Shown in pieces: positions 60,616-64,000 of a stretch of DNA of 64,000 nt (positions are counted from its first letter, which is position 1; every line of letters starts with the position of its first letter). The DNA lies in contig JAJYTD010000014.1 of the NCBI GenBank assembly GCA_021793235.1, positions 1 to 64,000 of the forward strand. The letters are read 5' to 3'. A program made the position numbers and the translations under genes. Origin of the DNA: Actinomycetes bacterium. Lineage in GTDB: Bacteria > Actinomycetota > Actinomycetes > Streptosporangiales > Streptosporangiaceae. The notes under the pieces were generated by a model, which did not search any database, had not been told where the DNA came from, and worked only from the letters and a program-made list of their open reading frames with translations.

Positions 60616-61558
60616 CTGAGACTGTCTTGGCGATATCGGCGGTGGTCGTCTCGGCGTCGCTGATGCGTTTCTCCACCGTCGAGAGCATCTGGTCCATGTC
60701 GTTGACGATGTACACACCTGGGCGCTTAGCGAAGTCGCGTGCCCATGCGTTGACCAGTAGTTCGCGGGGGAAGATCAGCGGACGGCCGTGCTGCAGCGCG
60801 TATCGGGCCTGAATCCGAGCGCCACTGTGCTCGCCGGCTTCCACTACGATGGTCGCTGCTGCGTATCCGCTCATCATGGCATTTCGCATGGGAAAGGACT
60901 GGCGCGTGGGGGGCGCGTCCGGCAGGAACTGAGAGATGACCATGCCGTGCTCGGTGATCGCCTCCTGTAGTTCCTGATTCTGTCTCGGATAGGCGCGGTT
61001 GATGCCGGTACCGATCACCGCGACGGTGCGGCCTCCCGTATCCAGAGCCGCAGTGTGCGCAGCGGTGTCCACGCCCGCAGCGAGCCCGCTCACCACAGTG
61101 ACATCGCGAGAAGCCAAGTGCGCAGCAATGCTGTATGCCATCTTCAGACCGTACTCGGATGCCTTCCGGGAACCGACGACGGCTATGGCCCGCCGGTCAG
61201 GCCGAATACGGCCACGTGTGAACACGATGGGCGGCATCTCATGGATGTCGCGCAACCGGGCCGGATACTGCTCATCAAGGAAGCAGAAGACCTGCACTCC
61301 GCGGCGTGTGCAGGAGTTCATCAGCGCCAGGGCTTCGGCAACTTCGGGGCACTGCTCTGGCGGGTCCGGAAACAGCGTCTCGTCACCATGTGCTTTTCCC
61401 AGCACCGTGCGGGCGCTTCCGGTGTCCATCACCTCCTCGGTGATCGACGACCATCGCGCGTCCTTGCGCAGCACAAGAGCGAGCATCGCGGTTCGCTCAT
61501 CGATCGGCTGCATGCTCTTGATGGTAGAAGCCGATGCCGCGGTTCCCAACCCCGACAT
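60605..61558 (-). CDS. DprA/Smf-like Rossmann protein
   Basis: A 317-residue protein with the DprA core: AIAVVGSRKASEYGLKMAYSIAAHLASRDVTVVSGLAAGVDTAAHTAALD, then GTGINRAYPRQNQELQEAI and FPMRNAMMSGYAAATIVVEAGEHSGARIQA. It lacks the C-terminal winged helix of some DprA proteins. DprA loads RecA on incoming single strands. The housekeeping dprA usually sits elsewhere (near rnhB/yraN), so this is likely a second, module-specific copy. Overlaps the PRTase gene by 11 bases. Confidence 0.9.
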   Translation of the reverse strand: MSGLGTAASASTIKSMQPIDERTAMLALVLRKDARWSSITEEVMDTGSARTVLGKAHGDETLFPDPPEQCPEVAEALALMNSCTRRGVQVFCFLDEQYPARLRDIHEMPPIVFTRGRIRPDRRAIAVVGSRKASEYGLKMAYSIAAHLASRDVTVVSGLAAGVDTAAHTAALDTGGRTVAVIGTGINRAYPRQNQELQEAITEHGMVISQFLPDAPPTRQSFPMRNAMMSGYAAATIVVEAGEHSGARIQARYALQHGRPLIFPRELLVNAWARDFAKRPGVYIVNDMDQMLSTVEKRISDAETTTADIAKTVSVAW

Positions 61559-61816
61559 GTTCGTTTCTTCCCCTGACCTCGTATTTCAGATCACACCATG
61601 ATAGAACACTTGTACGTCTCATGTCTCAGGGGTGCGGGCGGCTTCGCCGGGGTGCCAGTGCTGTCAGTCGGCGGGAACGAGCGAGTCAATCGAGCAACAG
61701 ACCCGCATGAGCCCACCACCCGGTATAGAAGCTGACCGAATAGCCGGATGGCTCCACTGTCGACGTGTCCGTTTCCTTCAAGACCGGTGCGCGGCACCAC
61801 CCCTACCGTGGCGGCC

Positions 61817-62218
61817 ATGGCACCTGTATTCGATCTGGTCGGCCTGGTCGTGACCGATATGGGAGCGTCACTCGCCTTCTACCGCCGTCTCGGGATCGAC
61901 ATCCCCGCGTCGGCCGATGACGAGCCGCATGTGGAGGCGGCACTGCCGGGCGGGCTGCGCCTGGCGTGGGACACCGTCGACACCGTCCGCTCCTTCGATC
62001 CCGACTGGGCCCCACCCCGGGGCGGACCTGGTATCAGCCTGGCCTTCGCCTGCGCGGACCCCGCGGAAGTGGACCGTGTCTATGCGGATCTCGTCGGCGC
62101 CGGATACATCGGGCACAAGAAGCCCTGGGACGCCTTCTGGGGGCAGCGGTACGCCGTAGTGGCCGACCCGGACGGCAACGACATCGACCTGTTCGCGCCG
62201 TTGGAAGTTAAGCCGTGA
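61817..62218 (+). CDS. VOC-family protein
   Basis: A 133-residue protein: VFDLVGLVVTDMGASLAFYRRLG, then AVVADPDGNDIDLFAPL. A single glyoxalase-like fold; substrate unknown. No ribosome site before ATG 61817, and TACCGT lies 8 bases upstream, so a leaderless start is likely. Its end overlaps the convergent AraC-type gene by 11 bases. Confidence 0.85.
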   Translation: MAPVFDLVGLVVTDMGASLAFYRRLGIDIPASADDEPHVEAALPGGLRLAWDTVDTVRSFDPDWAPPRGGPGISLAFACADPAEVDRVYADLVGAGYIGHKKPWDAFWGQRYAVVADPDGNDIDLFAPLEVKP

Positions 62219-62900
62219 GCTCGGTGATCGGCGCCCCGGCCAAGATCTTCACCTCACGGGTGAGGTGGGGCTGGTCGGCGTAGCCGGCCGCGGCCGCCGC
62301 GGAGGCGATGGGGACACCGGCACGGACCATGCCCAGCGCGCGGTTCATCCGCAGGATGCGGGCCAGAGTCTTGGGGCCGTAACCGAATGCCGCCAGGCAG
62401 CGACGGTGTAGTTGCCGCTCACTGAGCCCCGTGGCCTGGGCGGTGGCCGCGACCGCGGAGCCGGCGCGCAACCGGTCGACGATCGCGGAGAGCACAGGGG
62501 CGTCGCCCGGCGGGTTCTCGCCGAGCCGCCGCACGGCGACCTCCTCCAGGACCGCACCCGCATCCGCTGTGTGCGCGAGCTGGTCGGTGAGCCGGCGGAC
62601 GCGCGCCGCGGGCCACATGTCCGCAAGGGGCACTCGCTGGTCGCGCAGTTCGTGGGCCGGCACACCGAGGACGGCGGGAGCAGTGCCGGGCGCGAACCGC
62701 AGCCCGACGTAGTCCCGGCCGGGGACCCACTCGGCAAGGTGTGCCGTGGTGTCCGGGCCCGCGACGAGAAGAGTGCCACCGATCCAGATCAAGTCCATGC
62801 AGCCGTCCGGCAGGACCCGCTGCGTCCGGCTCTCCCCGGGCGACGTGCCGTACCACACGACCGCGCCAAAGACCTGCGGCGACGTCCTTTCCCGGTACAT
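62208..62900 (-). CDS. AraC-type transcription regulator
   Basis: A 230-residue protein. The N-terminal sensor (RVLPDGCMDLIWIGGTLLVAGPDTTAHLAEWVPG) is the DUF6597-type domain. The C-terminal double HTH (VAATAQATGLSERQLHRRCLAAFGYGPKTLARILRMNRAL and ASAAAAAGYADQPHLTREVKIL) is AraC-like. It may control the convergent VOC gene or genes outside; no operator was recognised. Confidence 0.9.
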   Translation of the reverse strand: MYRERTSPQVFGAVVWYGTSPGESRTQRVLPDGCMDLIWIGGTLLVAGPDTTAHLAEWVPGRDYVGLRFAPGTAPAVLGVPAHELRDQRVPLADMWPAARVRRLTDQLAHTADAGAVLEEVAVRRLGENPPGDAPVLSAIVDRLRAGSAVAATAQATGLSERQLHRRCLAAFGYGPKTLARILRMNRALGMVRAGVPIASAAAAAGYADQPHLTREVKILAGAPITELTA

Positions 62901-62949
62901 GCCTTTTAGTTTCGCACCCGGCGCCGACCGGTGCGGGCACGGACGGCGG

Positions 62950-63867
62950 TCAGCTTCTGGCGACCAGATCGATCAGACTCGCCTCCGGACGGCAGCAGAA
63001 CCGCACCGGTGCGTAGGGGGAGGTGCCCAGACCGCCCGACACGTGCAACCACGCTCCGCCGTAGCGGTGCAGCCCCCAGGCCCGGCGCCGGTCGATGCCG
63101 CAGTTGGTGACCAGAGTTCCGTAGAACGGCAGGCAGAGCTGCCCGCCGTGGGTGTGTCCGGCGAGCAGGAGCCGGTAGCCGTCGGCTTCGAACCGGTCCA
63201 GGTTGGCCGGTTCGGGAGAGTGCATGACCCCCAGGCAGAGATCCGCGTCCGTGTCGGCGGGGCCGGCGATGCGGTCGTAGCGGTCCAGGCCGATGTGCGA
63301 ATCGTGCACGCCGGCCACCGCGATATCGAGTGTGCCCGCCTTCAGCGCTCCTTTGCGGTTGTTCAGGTCGAGCCAGCCCGACGCGCTCATCGCCGCTCCG
63401 AGCTCACGCCACGGCAGGTCCGGCGTCCGGCGCTTCTTGTAGTCGGCTCTACTGCTTCGCCACAGGTAGCGGGCGGGGTTCTTGAACTGGGGAGAGAACA
63501 GGTCGTTGGAGCCGTACACGAACGCCCCCGGGCGGTCCAGCAGCGGGCCGAGGGCGTCGATGAACGGGCCGACGGCGTCCCGGTGGGCCAGCGAATCGCC
63601 CGTGTTGATGACGAGGTCCGGTTCGTAGGCGTCGAGTCCGCGAATCCAGTCGATGAGCATGCGGCGCCCAGGTGTGAGGTGGGCGTCGGACAGGTGCAGT
63701 ACGCGCAGTCGTGGACTTCCCGGCGCCAGCAGCGGGAGTTCGTAGCGCCGCAGCCGGAACCAGTTCCGCTCGATCACCGACGCGTATCCGATCCCGGCGG
63801 CGCCGATCGCACCCGCCACCATGGCCGCTCGGCCCGCTGTGCGCAGCGTTTTGTGCATCGTGGTCAC
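62950..63867 (-). CDS. metallophosphoesterase
   Basis: A 305-residue protein. An N-terminal membrane helix or signal (RAAMVAGAIGAAGIGYASV) precedes a calcineurin-like phosphoesterase domain: LSDAHL, NTGDSL, YGSND and AGHTHGGQLCLP supply the two-metal ligands. It resembles YkuE-type membrane phosphodiesterases and stands near ponA and GatB-like genes in relatives. AGGAGGT precedes GTG 63867, which is preferable to the upstream frame. Confidence 0.9.
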   Translation of the reverse strand: MTTMHKTLRTAGRAAMVAGAIGAAGIGYASVIERNWFRLRRYELPLLAPGSPRLRVLHLSDAHLTPGRRMLIDWIRGLDAYEPDLVINTGDSLAHRDAVGPFIDALGPLLDRPGAFVYGSNDLFSPQFKNPARYLWRSSRADYKKRRTPDLPWRELGAAMSASGWLDLNNRKGALKAGTLDIAVAGVHDSHIGLDRYDRIAGPADTDADLCLGVMHSPEPANLDRFEADGYRLLLAGHTHGGQLCLPFYGTLVTNCGIDRRRAWGLHRYGGAWLHVSGGLGTSPYAPVRFCCRPEASLIDLVARS

Positions 63868-63992
63868 TTTCTGCACCTCCTGCACCGATGGTGGCAGATC
63901 CCGGGGGCCGCTCTGGCCGCTCAGTGCCGCCACGATCAGCCACAGCGGAAAAGGCTTCGGCATCGAGCAGCGGAAACCTTATGATTTCTGCC

Positions 63993-64000
63993 ATGGCCGA
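63993..64000 (+). CDS. possible start of a gene cut by the window end
   Basis: TATGAT ends seven bases before ATG 63993, the spacing of a leaderless start. Only MA and part of the next codon are inside. In relatives a GatB/YqeY protein is divergent from this metallophosphoesterase, which would fit. Confidence 0.25.

Overview
The window is a high-GC actinobacterial chromosome segment. The guanidine-III riboswitch is close in sequence to the form I remember from Thermobifida fusca. Together with the gene families present (PknA/PknB-PbpA-RodA-PstP-Fha cluster, CrgA, Bpa, DLW-39, XRE-DUF5753/DUF397 pairs) it points to Nocardiopsaceae or a near relative. This is an inference from gene content; I ran no search.

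Layout. 1-140: 3' end of a 5S rRNA gene and its terminator, so an rRNA operon lies to the left. 0.47-4.5 kb: winged-helix protein, small HTH protein, guanidine-III riboswitch with an SMR (Gdx) exporter, XRE-DUF5753 regulator, DLW-39 and tRNA-Ala(TGC), followed by an integrase relic. 4.9-9.7 kb: accessory and membrane genes. 9.9-21.2 kb: ppiA, rhomboid protease, crgA, then the cell-wall growth and signalling cluster on the minus strand, transcribed fhaA - fhaB - pstP - rodA - pbpA - pknA - pknB. 21.5-36.5 kb: tRNA-Leu, an SSI-type lipoprotein, a sensor kinase / anti-sigma / STAS group, pheA, serS, bpa, a quinone oxidoreductase, a large disordered ParA-like ATPase, tRNA-Ser and a DnaN paralogue. 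36.5-44.3 kb: DnaA boxes, a DUF2786 protein, and many membrane proteins. 44.6-48.3 kb: two related small acidic proteins directly upstream of an AfsR-like SARP-STAND-TPR regulator.

49.6-59.8 kb is accessory DNA stacked at tRNA-Pro(CGG). A second copy of the tRNA 3' half lies at 55.03 kb with an integrase relic beside it. A further copy of the adjoining sequence lies at 59.72 kb. The first segment carries a graspetide-type RiPP maturation pair (ATP-grasp ligase and PIMT-like methyltransferase). The ligase appears fused to a precursor-like leader, and no separate precursor was found. The second segment carries a frameshifted DUF397 gene, a CGNR regulator, a HAD hydrolase, and a MarR-controlled SDR/EamA unit with a clear operator.

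59.8-64 kb: a translationally coupled DprA-like / ComF-like phosphoribosyltransferase pair (possible defence or DNA-uptake module), a VOC protein, an AraC-type regulator and a metallophosphoesterase. The items most worth following are the leader-maturase fusion, the small acidic pair with its STAND regulator, the DprA-PRTase pair, the SSI lipoprotein with Glu at the expected P1 site, and the DnaA boxes beside the DnaN paralogue.
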